Source: Hondaea fermentalgiana
Lineage: Eukaryota; Sar; Bigyra; Thraustochytrida; Thraustochytriidae
Direction of reading: 5' to 3'
Assembly (NCBI GenBank): GCA_014084085.1
Contig: NPFB01000038.1
Location: 349,617 to 370,432, forward strand
Length of the DNA stretch: 20,816 nucleotides
Below, piece by piece: positions 8,278-16,740 of this stretch; position 1 is the stretch's first letter; each line of letters begins with the position of its first letter. A program made the translations under genes and the position numbers. Under the pieces are notes generated by a model that was not told where the DNA came from, searched no databases, and saw nothing but the letters and a program-made list of their open reading frames with translations.

Positions 8278-8580
8278 GAGGGCCAAGTTGTTATGTTGTT
8301 GCAGGCTAACTTAACCGTGCGACTGCCATTTTCCATTCGGCAACAAAAAAGCGTCGCAAAAAAGCATGACAAGGCAAGCTTGTGACAAGGCTTGTGCAAG
8401 CGTGCGCTCGAGAAAGTCCCGGCTGGATACTGACACAGTCTGCGCAAGATCATAGGCTCGTGGATCAAAACAAAAAGGAGAGAGAGAGAGAGACGTATAA
8501 ATTGAGATATATATAAGAGAAAGAGGGAGCTGGCTGGCCGGCTGGCTGGATTGCAAAAGCCTTGCCTTTTGCAGCCAGAT
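8278..8580 (-). promoter_or_regulatory. Short tandem intergenic region with TATA-like element and (GA)n, upstream of the FANCI-like gene
   Basis: 303 bp lie between the acyl-CoA oxidase stop and the ATG at 8277. A TATATATA block at 8508-8515 (minus-strand CTTATATATAT), about 230 bp upstream of that ATG, and a (GA)n run at 8478-8493 are the only marked elements. The region should also hold the 3' end of the oxidase transcript. The promoter role is inferred. Confidence 0.3.
8478..8493. repeat. (GA)8 dinucleotide repeat
   Basis: Perfect GA run next to an AT-rich TATA-like block in the oxidase/FANCI-like intergenic region. Confidence 0.85.
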
Positions 8581-10059
8581 TTAGAGCTTGGAGAGAATGC
8601 GGTCCTCGCCAATGGCTTCGGCGACGTGTCTGTCACAGACAGCGTCTGCGAGAGCGTAAACGAGCTCGTAGTTCTCGTTCCAGAGTCGGGCCGCGTCGGC
8701 AGGAGAGGTTGCGCTCGAAAGCACACGACTGAGCTGGAAGCGAAGCTTCATCTCCTGCTGCTCGGGCGAAGAACCAAAGATGATTTCCTTGCCAGTCTCC
8801 TTCCAGGTCGACTTTTTGAAAGACTTCATGGAGTCACGCGCAATCTTTTGCAAGAGGATACGGCCATCGCCCTCGGCAAAGCTGCAGCACAGAAGCCAGG
8901 GAATGCTCTGCATGCCAGACTCGGCCATGAGAGAGTAGCTGCCGAGCTCGCGCTTAAGCTTGTCGGTGAGGTCGATCGCAGTCCACACGCTCTTGACCTT
9001 AGAGACGGCAATGCACTCGACAAGGTCCGCGTCAGGAATGGCTGTCTCACGCAAAAGCGTACACAGGCGACTCTCAACCTTGGCGTTGTAGGACGCAAGC
9101 GCATCGAGCTTGGCGTCGGCCTCAGCGAAGATGGCCGCAATGTGCGGGATTTCAGAGAGGCGGGGCTGGGGAAGGCCCTTGGGTGCCCAGCAGATCTTGT
9201 CGTCCGCATACTTTCGCGCACGCTCAAAGATGCGACGCGCGAACTCAACGGAGGCCTCGGCAATGGCGAGGCGGCCCGTGAGCAGGCGCTGGCCGATGAC
9301 CTCGAGACGCATCTTGGTCTCGGTCGTTTGCACGTACTTGTCGTCCTGGATGTCCGCGTAGCGGTTGAGAAGCGCGGAACGATCAACGTAGACGTCCTTG
9401 AAGGAGACGGCCGCGTTGTCGAGGTCATTGGCGCAAGTCTTGAGGCCCATGTCCTCCATGGTGACCCCTTGAACAAGGTCGCCGGTCTCGTTGTCGCGGA
9501 TTTTCATGACGAAACCGTGAGGGCCGTGCGACTTGCCATTGACAATGAGGTTGGCAATGACGACGGCGCTTGTGGCGGTGAGACCTTGGCTGATCCAGTT
9601 TTTCTTGGCGCCATCGTTCGGAGTGTCGAGAAGGAATTGCTGGCGCTCGGGGATCCAGGTAGCCGTGGTCTGAACAACGAGACCACTGTTGACGCCGGCG
9701 TACTTTTCCGTGAGGCAGAAGCAGCCGAGAGTGCCGGCCTTTTGCATGTCATCGAGGGCCGCCACCTGGCTGGGCCCGCCGAGGCCGAGAATGCTGCCGG
9801 CCCAGAGGTTGAAGCTGACGGTGAATGCCACGCTCATGCCCTCGCCGCCGAGCGCGTTGATACCCGGCGAAAGGAGAATCCGATGTGCCTCGAAGAAGCG
9901 CTCCGGATTATCGCGCAAGTCGGTGAACTTGAGCAGGCCGGTCTTGATCAGCCCGCGCAGCTGCTCGGCACGCTGTACCGGCGGGATGTCCCCGCCGAAG
10001 CCTTTCGTGGCCTCGAGCAGCGCCTCGACCCATTGCTCGTGCGAGAGTTTCTCCGCCAT
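8581..10059 (-). CDS. Peroxisomal acyl-CoA oxidase (short form)
   Basis: This is a 492-residue FAD enzyme that would introduce the trans-2 double bond into acyl-CoA, passing electrons to oxygen, in the first step of peroxisomal beta-oxidation. The start is the ATG at 10059 (MAEKLSHEQW); the frame runs on to 10290 without another ATG and that part is low-complexity. Family marks: GCFCLTEKYAGVNSG (112-126) matches the oxidase GCFALTE FAD/substrate signature; GPHGFVMKIRD (179-189) with GVTMEDMGLK (198-207) and LNRYADI (231-237) match the oxidase middle domain; FAEGDGRILLQKIAR (394-408) aligns with the FEG(E/D) motif, with E396 as the likely catalytic base. It ends in Ser-Lys-Leu (490-492), a canonical PTS1 peroxisomal signal. 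Classical oxidases are about 650-700 residues, so the C-terminal domain is largely missing or shortened, as in plant ACX4-type enzymes. Chain-length preference cannot be read. It is head-to-head with the TMEM17-like gene. Confidence 0.92.
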   Translation of the reverse strand: MAEKLSHEQWVEALLEATKGFGGDIPPVQRAEQLRGLIKTGLLKFTDLRDNPERFFEAHRILLSPGINALGGEGMSVAFTVSFNLWAGSILGLGGPSQVAALDDMQKAGTLGCFCLTEKYAGVNSGLVVQTTATWIPERQQFLLDTPNDGAKKNWISQGLTATSAVVIANLIVNGKSHGPHGFVMKIRDNETGDLVQGVTMEDMGLKTCANDLDNAAVSFKDVYVDRSALLNRYADIQDDKYVQTTETKMRLEVIGQRLLTGRLAIAEASVEFARRIFERARKYADDKICWAPKGLPQPRLSEIPHIAAIFAEADAKLDALASYNAKVESRLCTLLRETAIPDADLVECIAVSKVKSVWTAIDLTDKLKRELGSYSLMAESGMQSIPWLLCCSFAEGDGRILLQKIARDSMKSFKKSTWKETGKEIIFGSSPEQQEMKLRFQLSRVLSSATSPADAARLWNENYELVYALADAVCDRHVAEAIGEDRILSKL

Positions 10060-10465
10060 CGTCTTGCGTCCCTTTCCCAGCTTGCTGACGTCACGGCCTG
10101 CGAGCCTCCCTGCCTCTCTCCGCCTCTTCGCGCCCGCGCTTTCGTCTGCTCTCCGCAAGCTTTGCCGCCGCCCGAGGGGTCGCTGCGCCGCTGCGAGCTC
10201 GCGCCGGCCGGTTACTGTTTTGCTGCCGGGCCTGCAGCTGCGAGAGAGCGAGCAAGCGAGCGAGCGGGCGGGCGAGGCGTGCAATTGCAATGTCGCGTAC
10301 TCCGCCAGAAATCGGTGCGCTCGCGCTGCTTCCTACACAGTGTTGCTAGCCATGGTTACTAGCTAGTGCAGTGCAGTGCAGGCAGGCAGCTGCAGCTGCA
10401 GGTCCTGGTCGCGCACACTGCCAAATTCTCCAATTTCCCCATTTCCATTTCCAGCGACTGGTTAA

Positions 10466-10495
10466 AATTGATTGATGGTTGATTGATTGATTGAT
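10466..10495. repeat. (GATT)n tetranucleotide repeat
   Basis: Imperfect GATT/GATG units, about seven, upstream of the acyl-CoA oxidase gene. Confidence 0.8.
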
Positions 10496-10523
10496 CGACG
10501 TGGCGATCGGTGGTCGATCAATC
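10489..10523. promoter_or_regulatory. 11-bp inverted repeat (GATTGATCGAC / GTCGATCAATC)
   Basis: Perfect arms at 10489-10499 and 10513-10523 with a 13-nt spacer (GTGGCGATCGGTG) that itself contains CGATCG. The left arm overlaps the end of the GATT repeat. It lies about 430 bp upstream of the oxidase ATG. A dimeric-factor site or a hairpin is possible; function is unknown. Confidence 0.5.
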
Positions 10524-10674
10524 GCTCGATCTTAACCGGCTTACTACACTACTTATGTAAGCTAAGCTTACGCGTGCGCTACGAGCTTACGACTGGCTAG
10601 TAGCTTTCCAACTTGCACAGACTCGGAAGGAGCGGTGGCCGCCAGGCCGGGCGAGCTTCGGGCGAATCCGGAGC

Positions 10675-10721
10675 GACTCGACTCGGCTCGGCTCGACTCG
10701 ACTCGACTCGACTCGACTCGC
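10675..10721. repeat. (GACTC)n pentanucleotide array
   Basis: About nine GACTC/GGCTC units in tandem. Translated it gives a repeated LDSTR peptide, which I do not take as a gene. Confidence 0.9.
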
Positions 10722-11520
10722 CATGGTCGGCTCGACGTCCCTTACCGGACCTTGGAGTTGGACTTTCGCGTTGTCCAGGGGCCGTTCACCGTGACCCGAC
10801 GGCGAGCACAAGCACGAGCACGAGGGCGAAGGGAGGGAGGGTGGAAGGGTAGGTCAAAGTATGGAGACGAGAGAGTCGTGGATCGTGAAGCCTACGACCA
10901 GCAGCAGCGACCGCACGGGCAAGGGCGGCAGAAAGAGCTTGAACAGGCACTAAAGTTTGGTGGCTCTTCCGGCTTCAACTTTATTTCCCGGGTCCATTTC
11001 ACTTTGGACACAGACCCGGTTCAATTTTCTCTATCAAGAAAATGACGAATCTGCCAGAATATTATCAAATAGGTCTCCATGGACTCACGCTGGCACACTA
11101 TAGAAATGGCATCTCTGTCTCTGTCTCAAAAGGTGCGAGCGCTCGGGCATGCCATGATCTTGCTCAGGCTTCTTGTCGTCTTTCTTACCGTGAGCAATTC
11201 TCTGCAAATCATCGTCTTTGGCTCCAACGCTGCAGCAAAAAGAGAGAGTGCAAGGAGTGTTTTATCTACGAACCACCGCAGCCACAGCAGCCGCAACTGA
11301 GAGAAGATGGGAGATGAAAGTGATCCAGTCGCTTTTTGCAAAATTTACGCGGGAAAAGTACGCCTGCGCATCGCGGGTCGGCGTCGTCAACCTCGCACTC
11401 GGCGACCGTATATCCACGTCGCATACGGCGACCATGTATCAGCAATGAAATTGGGACACACTTGACGAGTCTCCTAGTTGCAACGGTAAAACGCAGAGCG
11501 GCGTCTTTTCAGGGATGGCG

Positions 11521-11556
11521 AGCAAGCAAGCAAGCAAGTAAGCAAGTAAGCAAGCA
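11521..11556. repeat. (AAGC/AAGT)n repeat
   Basis: Nine tandem units of AAGC or AAGT upstream of the TMEM17-like gene; this is the complement of the GCTT-type tracts found in the other divergent regions. Confidence 0.9.
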
Positions 11557-11632
11557 GACGAGTATGAGAACGAATTGTATGGCACGAGCCCAGCCATACT
11601 ACATACGCGCGAATTCTTGCCAGCGCGCGTAA

Positions 11633-11707
11633 GACACGACACGGCACGACACGACACGACACGGCACGCGACTCAACACAAGTCGACGCGACACGACTCG
11701 ACGCGAC
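11633..11707. repeat. ACACG/GACGC pentanucleotide array
   Basis: Tandem and slightly degenerate ACACG, ACGGC and CGACG(C) units, ending 33 bp before the TMEM17-like ATG, so probably inside its promoter or leader. Confidence 0.85.
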
Positions 11708-11740
11708 GTAGCTATAGCCTGACGCGGCACGGCGAGAACG

Positions 11741-12241
11741 ATGCGCGACTGGGACGAGGAGGAATCTCCAGTGCCGCGTGGGTTTGTGCATACACGCTCG
11801 AGCACGAGTGCGGCGCTCCAAGTCTGTCTGCAATTCAATGTGTACATGTCTGCGATATTCTTAGTGCTGCAAAGCCTTGCACTTACGGAAAAGCTGCGCA
11901 CCTTCGAGCTTGATGTATTCGGCAAAGTTCTTGCGCCGCTGACTTTTGGTGTGTGGTGCGCTTCCGAGGTCTTTCGTCTGTGGTTCGGCTTTACAGGGAA
12001 TCTTCAGGAGAAACTCCCGCAAATGTCGGTCTTTTTGCTTCTCTCATTGTTCCCTCAGCTTCCCTGTTTGCTGTATCTCATGAACCTGCAAGACTTGCAA
12101 TTCCCCGTCGAGCGGATCCTTGGCGGCTTTATGTTCACCTTTACCGGGGTAGAGCTTGTCATGGGATATCACGCCATGCAAGCCCTCGTTAAGAAGCAGA
12201 CAACGAGCTACTCGAGACTTGTATCAGAGGATAAATATTGA
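11741..12241 (+). CDS. TMEM17: TMEM17-like ciliary transition-zone membrane protein
   Basis: This is a 166-residue four-helix membrane protein. The start is the ATG at 11741 (A at -3). Helices are at about 24-48, 59-84, 94-116 and 124-149. The diagnostic stretch is RLWFGFTGNLQEKLPQMS (79-96) followed by LLLSLFPQLPCLLYLMN (99-115), which matches vertebrate TMEM17 (IRLYLGYVGNLQEKVPEL, then LLSLLLQLPLILFL) nearly position by position; LQVCLQFNVY (26-35) also matches the family's first helix entry. TMEM17 belongs to the TMEM17/80/138/216 family and works in the MKS/B9 complex of the transition zone, which gates entry of membrane proteins into cilia. Length is close to the usual about 200 residues, with a shorter N-terminus. 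It implies that the organism builds cilia/flagella. Because TMEM216 and TMEM80 are related, orthology rests on the NLQEK(L/V)P motif. It is tail-to-tail with the SANT/polyQ gene. Confidence 0.85.
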   Translation: MRDWDEEESPVPRGFVHTRSSTSAALQVCLQFNVYMSAIFLVLQSLALTEKLRTFELDVFGKVLAPLTFGVWCASEVFRLWFGFTGNLQEKLPQMSVFLLLSLFPQLPCLLYLMNLQDLQFPVERILGGFMFTFTGVELVMGYHAMQALVKKQTTSYSRLVSEDKY

Positions 12242-12438
12242 CGCGCGTGAAAAAGAGACTCCGTATTCGTCATTGGCGGCGATGGCCAAACGCTGTCATT
12301 TGATTTTTAATGTTGTCATATTTGGCTATTCTGTGTTTATGTGTTTGTCTCGGGTTTTCTTGTTTTGTTTGTTTCATTGTTTTGTTTGGTTCATTTTTTT
12401 TGTTCGTTTGTTGGGTCTGTTTGATGCCATGACGCAAG
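12242..12438. other. Convergent T-rich 3' region between the TMEM17-like and SANT/polyQ genes
   Basis: 197 bp, strongly T/G-rich on the plus strand (runs of TTTTGTTTGTTT near 12360-12420), unlike the GC-rich coding sequence. Probably the 3' UTRs and polyadenylation regions of both converging genes. Confidence 0.55.
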
Positions 12439-15400
12439 TTAAATGTTTGACGAAAATTTCGCATGGGCGATTTGCAAGAGCTTGAGCTGGCGCTCGCGTG
12501 CCTCCTGTTGTTGTTGCTGCTGCCGCTGCTGCTGTTGCTGCTGGTGATGCTGCTGGTGATGCTGTTGCTGTTGCTGGCTGCCCTGCGCCGCTTGGACTTG
12601 CTGCAAAGCACGGAATAAGTTCTGCAGTTGCGCAACGTTTGTAGCGTTGCCTGGATCGGGAGCGACCGAGCGAATCGCTGCCGCAGCTGCTGCCATCATC
12701 ATCGCTGCCAAATCATTCGATTGAGTTTGCGCACCCATTTGAGCACCCATTTGTGAGCCTGTTGACACTGAAGACGAAGATAAGGCGGGAGGAAGAGATG
12801 GCGGGGAGAACGAGTTTGTGGCCGGGTTCATCGAATTGGAAGTAATGCTTCCAAAGGCAAGCATTTGCGCATACAAAGCCTCGGGCGTAATTGCATTAGG
12901 CACCGAAGCGGGAGGCATCGAATTTGGAATAGGGGTCATGGACGCAGGTGTTGCCATCGCGGACCTCATCAGCGACAATGCTTGCACATGAAGTGGCACG
13001 CCCGAAGCGGGAAAGTTCACAACTTGATTCTGGCCCATTGTTTGATTTGAGCCTCCAGCATGTGCCTGCTGTACCTGCATCAGCATATGCTGTTGGAGGA
13101 GGTGGAGGTCGCGATGAGAGTTCGGATCATGCAGAGAAGCAGAGTTCGCCATCAACGTGGACGTGTCTTGAGAAGGATGTGTGGGTAAATAAGCCCCATA
13201 GGGATTGGGCATCATTCGCTGTCTCTTGTCTTGAGGATGCATATGCCCCACAGGCACGGCAAACGGTGCAGCACGTTTGCCACCAAACCCTCCTCCAGCA
13301 GCAATGGCAGCAGCTGTCGCCATAGCGGCGCTCGTAGAAGGATTTTCCATTGCATACGACTCGAGCATTGCAGCCGTCGGAGGAGGGCTCGGCGGGATAA
13401 CCCCGGGCGGCAAGCCTGTGGAAAGCGAGACAAGGGGAGTCGCATAGGCGCCAAAAGGGACAAGATTCTCCTTTTCCATGAGCGCCTCAGGGTCCACAGC
13501 GACAGGGCCATCCTCTGCGCCGTCGTTGCTCTTGTCCTTGAGTGCCTTAATAGGTGTCGGTCGGTGATAATGAAGCATCACCATGAATGCCTTGACAAGC
13601 ATGCGTCGATCCACGGGGCACTCGTCAAGTTCGCGGCGATTTTTGATAAAGCTCAAAAGCCGTGTTTGGAGTATGCGCAAACCTCGAATGCGAGACATGT
13701 GAGGAAAGACGCTAATTTGAGACGGTTCCGTGCCGAGACGAGCCGAGGCTATAGGACTTTTCCCAATGTCCATATTGGTTGCGTCAGAGAGAGCACGAGC
13801 ATTTCGACGGACCTGGTCTGCTTGCTCAGCAGAGAGACGGAGATACTTGCGCATTTTCGGGTCCTTTGCAAATTGAACAAATTCCTGCTGATTGCGCATC
13901 ACGGTGCGGTCGTGCTGACAAAGGGCGGCCCGAAACCAGGTCTTGTTGCTCGTATACTCGGGTGTACCTTCAGCTGGATCGAGGGACTTTTGGCGAATCT
14001 GCTGGACATACCAGTCTGCAAGGCACGACGTTACAGCGCAAAGAACGGCGTCGTTCCCATCTGCACAGCGCAGCCAGCGAAACATGACGTATGGAGTTTG
14101 GATCCCCGCCCTCTCAATAAGGTTCCTGGGCGTCAAATTGAAGCGCTCCATACAGATGATCATTTGCAAGCGTACCCGGAATTCATACTCTGGAGTCTCT
14201 TCGAAGTCAACGCCTTCGACAGGCGGCGAACCGCCGACCTCGTCCAAAGTCTCTTGGTTTGCAGTGTGCCGCACCCAGTACTCGACAGCACATGCAGCCT
14301 GGCTATCGTCGTCTCCCTTGAGCCAGCGGGTAATTTGCATGGGAAAGAGACAGAGGAGCTCGGCAACAGTATCCGTGTCAAGCTTGAGGCGTTTCATAGA
14401 CTTTTCAAGTTGACGTCGTAGCAGTTCAGGGCTCGCGGGTGGTTTCTGCACCGAAATGATATTTTCATGTGCGCGGGAATCCTCGTCGCTTGTGTCAGCA
14501 TCGTCGTCATGGTTGGCATTACGCAAAAGAGTGACGACCTTGGTTCCCTTTTTTGTCATCGGTCCCTTCTTACCATGTGCAGGTTTTCGCCCACGCCCAC
14601 GCCCAGCTGCGAAAGAGTCCCGGGCGTCACCGGTGAGATCGACGATGCCAGGTGTAGAGGAGGAAAGTGCCTGTGTCAGATGCCGGGCAAATGTGTGGCA
14701 GGCTGATGTGCGATTGACCGGAAGTGGGCCAATATCGGTACTGACAAAGTCACCCGCACGCATGCGGATAATGGCCGAAGACGGCGCCAGTTTGTCGTCC
14801 ATTTCTTTGCTTTCGAGTGTAAAAAGAGCGAGAGCCTCCGGAATGTTGTCGTGAAACTCGCATTGTACATTGTGTACAAGATTGACTCTGACCGTTTCAT
14901 CGGGCGCACTTTTGTTTGTGATCTCTGCAACAAGAACATGCGAGGAACCAGCCGTGCTAAGGACTGTGGATGAAGACGAAGCAAGAGAGGTCTGGGTCGC
15001 AGTAGGTTTTGAAGCAGGAAAGCCTCCTACGGCGCGCAAATTGACGGCATAGACTGTGAATAGGTCCGCGACGTCGGGAAAGCGAATGGAAATGAGCCTA
15101 GGTTCGCCAACGGGCAAGAGCCGCCGCGGCGGGCGGAAGCGAGGAGGGGGTGCTGCGAGCGCACGGCGCATTGCAATGACACGAGCCGTCGCCGCGGCGT
15201 CGAGACCAGGAAGTGCCCCTACCCGAAGACTCCCAAAGTCGAAGGCTTGATCGCTCGGCTGGGCATAGCGGTCATTAATGGGTGCGGTGAGCGCGGGCCG
15301 AGGCCAAGCAAGTGTCGAGAACGGGATGAAGATCTCGGGTGTCTTGATGGTTGGTGCGCATGTAAAGGCGTCGCAGTCTTTGAGTCCAAGCTTGAGGACG

Positions 15401-16740
15401 AAGCTCCCCTTGCGCATGACGTCGGTTTCGCTTGGATTGGCAAGCGTGATGCGAATCTCGGTCGTGAGGCCTCCCGGATAGCGTCGGCGCTTGGGACCAC
15501 TTGGGCCGAGGTCTTCCCATGGCCGGCAGCCAGGACTCGCAATGCGCGGCGTCTGTTTCTGAAATGCAAGATAGCGATACGCTATTTTGGCTGGAACGGG
15601 AACGAGCTTTGTGGGGACGCCCAAAACGTTATGCTGAACGACAAAGGGAAGAATTTCGACGATGGCGGTGCTAGGGAGAGGCAGGAAAATTGGAGCTTGT
15701 CGAGAGCCAAAGTTAAGAGCTGCGACCACCGAGATGTGTGCGCGGCCGTGACCAGCATAGCTCCTTGCGACATCAATGATGCAAAGCTCGCGAGGAGGCG
15801 GAAAGTGCGTGTAGCTGTCATCGCGCGCCTTTGAAGAGTACGCCTTGGCAAAGTCCTCGACGTTGCGAACGGACCGCGTGCCAACCATGAGCGCAATTCG
15901 CTTCGAGTCATTGAATCCAAAGAGAAGTCGTGCGATTTCAAAACGTTTTACTTCGATTGGTTTCCATGGAGCCTCTTTCTCCGCCAGGGAAGGGATGCAG
16001 GCTGCAACATCGATGACTTCGTCTCGGGTTTGGGTTTTCGTTTTGCGTGTGTGCTTTGGAACTTTTGAAATGTCTGCACCATGGACTGAATTGTCATCAC
16101 CATTTCCCGTTTCCCCCTCTTCATCATCGTCGTCATCCTTGTCCTCACTCTCTTCGTCTTGTTCTTGTTCTCGTTCTTTGTCGTTGTCGCTGTCATTGTC
16201 CTCTTCTTCGCTTACTTCAAAATCGCTGCTATCGTCTCCGTCGTCAACATCCTTGACGCCTTTGCGGTGACTTTTGTAACGGGCTTTACGTGGAGCTTTG
16301 CGAGAGCCTTTGCGGCGGCGGCTTGCTCGGGCTCGTTGTTTGGCTTCAATTGTGCGCATAACTTTGGGCCCGAAATGGGTTGCGGCATGATCTCGCACCT
16401 CTGAAGGAAGAACATTATTATTGCCCTCGAGCGCGGCTGCTACGGCTTCCCAGTCTGCTCCATAATTTGCAATGGCTTCGACGAATTCAAGTTGCGGCTT
16501 TGTTCCCCAGTCATCAAAAACGTCGCCGAGAACGTTTCTGAAAAGTCCGTCGAGTCTCTGGGCCTCGCTGGGATTCGGTGCTAGCGGCGGTGTGAGGATT
16601 TGAGGAATGCCAATGAAAGGATCGCCTTCATCGTCATTGTCATCGGCGATTTCGCTAGGACGGACCGCGCGATGGTTGGACTTTTTGGCGCCTGCGGCGG
16701 AAGCCTTGCCGTTGGTTCTGGAGAGCGTGTCGCTAGCCAT
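12439..16740 (-). CDS. Large SANT/Myb-like nuclear protein with duplicated HTH-like module, AT-hook and polyQ tail
   Basis: This is a 1433-residue predicted chromatin or transcription factor. The start is the ATG at 16740 (AAG ATG G); the frame is open a little further but only by a TTG. Approximate order: a SANT/Myb-like domain (78-125, WGTKPQLEFVEAIANYG then DWEAVAAAL); a basic Arg/Lys block (130-165) as likely nuclear signal; a long acidic Asp/Glu tract (165-217); a second SANT-like segment (257-302, PWKPIEVKRFEIARLLFGF); a featureless middle; IVDLTGD (699-705), a SUMO-interacting-type motif; an AT-hook-like GRGRGRKP (713-720); two similar helix-turn-helix-like modules (774-826 and 853-912, sharing RWL, CAV and W positions); and a Met/Ala/Pro/Gln-rich C-terminus ending in Gln/His runs. 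No catalytic domain is recognised and I cannot name an orthologue. It is divergent from the SulP gene. Confidence 0.82.
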   Translation of the reverse strand: MASDTLSRTNGKASAAGAKKSNHRAVRPSEIADDNDDEGDPFIGIPQILTPPLAPNPSEAQRLDGLFRNVLGDVFDDWGTKPQLEFVEAIANYGADWEAVAAALEGNNNVLPSEVRDHAATHFGPKVMRTIEAKQRARASRRRKGSRKAPRKARYKSHRKGVKDVDDGDDSSDFEVSEEEDNDSDNDKEREQEQDEESEDKDDDDDEEGETGNGDDNSVHGADISKVPKHTRKTKTQTRDEVIDVAACIPSLAEKEAPWKPIEVKRFEIARLLFGFNDSKRIALMVGTRSVRNVEDFAKAYSSKARDDSYTHFPPPRELCIIDVARSYAGHGRAHISVVAALNFGSRQAPIFLPLPSTAIVEILPFVVQHNVLGVPTKLVPVPAKIAYRYLAFQKQTPRIASPGCRPWEDLGPSGPKRRRYPGGLTTEIRITLANPSETDVMRKGSFVLKLGLKDCDAFTCAPTIKTPEIFIPFSTLAWPRPALTAPINDRYAQPSDQAFDFGSLRVGALPGLDAAATARVIAMRRALAAPPPRFRPPRRLLPVGEPRLISIRFPDVADLFTVYAVNLRAVGGFPASKPTATQTSLASSSSTVLSTAGSSHVLVAEITNKSAPDETVRVNLVHNVQCEFHDNIPEALALFTLESKEMDDKLAPSSAIIRMRAGDFVSTDIGPLPVNRTSACHTFARHLTQALSSSTPGIVDLTGDARDSFAAGRGRGRKPAHGKKGPMTKKGTKVVTLLRNANHDDDADTSDEDSRAHENIISVQKPPASPELLRRQLEKSMKRLKLDTDTVAELLCLFPMQITRWLKGDDDSQAACAVEYWVRHTANQETLDEVGGSPPVEGVDFEETPEYEFRVRLQMIICMERFNLTPRNLIERAGIQTPYVMFRWLRCADGNDAVLCAVTSCLADWYVQQIRQKSLDPAEGTPEYTSNKTWFRAALCQHDRTVMRNQQEFVQFAKDPKMRKYLRLSAEQADQVRRNARALSDATNMDIGKSPIASARLGTEPSQISVFPHMSRIRGLRILQTRLLSFIKNRRELDECPVDRRMLVKAFMVMLHYHRPTPIKALKDKSNDGAEDGPVAVDPEALMEKENLVPFGAYATPLVSLSTGLPPGVIPPSPPPTAAMLESYAMENPSTSAAMATAAAIAAGGGFGGKRAAPFAVPVGHMHPQDKRQRMMPNPYGAYLPTHPSQDTSTLMANSASLHDPNSHRDLHLLQQHMLMQVQQAHAGGSNQTMGQNQVVNFPASGVPLHVQALSLMRSAMATPASMTPIPNSMPPASVPNAITPEALYAQMLAFGSITSNSMNPATNSFSPPSLPPALSSSSVSTGSQMGAQMGAQTQSNDLAAMMMAAAAAAIRSVAPDPGNATNVAQLQNLFRALQQVQAAQGSQQQQQHHQQHHQQQQQQRQQQQQQEARERQLKLLQIAHAKFSSNI
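12499..12583 (-). repeat. CAG/CAA-type polyglutamine-encoding repeat
   Basis: Within the 3' coding part of the SANT gene, mixed CAG/CAA codons interrupted by CAT/CAC give Gln runs with His pairs. The codon mixing and unbroken frame argue for selection on the peptide rather than a pure microsatellite. Its length is likely polymorphic between strains. Confidence 0.9.

Larger units (their letters stand above)
10060..11740. promoter_or_regulatory. Divergent intergenic region between the acyl-CoA oxidase and TMEM17-like genes
   Basis: 1.68 kb without a supported gene. It contains a GATT repeat with an 11-bp inverted repeat (10466-10523), a GACTC array (10675-10721), a GCAAG array (11521-11556) and an ACACG/GACGC array (11633-11707). 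Short frames in it (for example 10635-11045 and 11079-11300 on the plus strand) have repeat-derived or featureless peptides. It should hold both promoters and leaders, possibly with leader introns. Confidence 0.5.

Noticed and set aside
8551..10362. Long plus-strand frame (603 codons) antisense to the acyl-CoA oxidase gene
   Set aside because: It is an antisense shadow of a strongly recognisable oxidase; its peptide has no domain, and its length follows from GC-rich third positions on the other strand.
10635..11045. Plus-strand frame of 136 codons with a repeated LDSTR peptide
   Set aside because: The repeat comes from a GACTC microsatellite and the remainder has no recognisable features.
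13231..14421. Plus-strand frame of 396 codons inside the SANT/polyQ gene
   Set aside because: Antisense to a gene with clear domains; the peptide is Cys/His/Arg-rich without a motif pattern.
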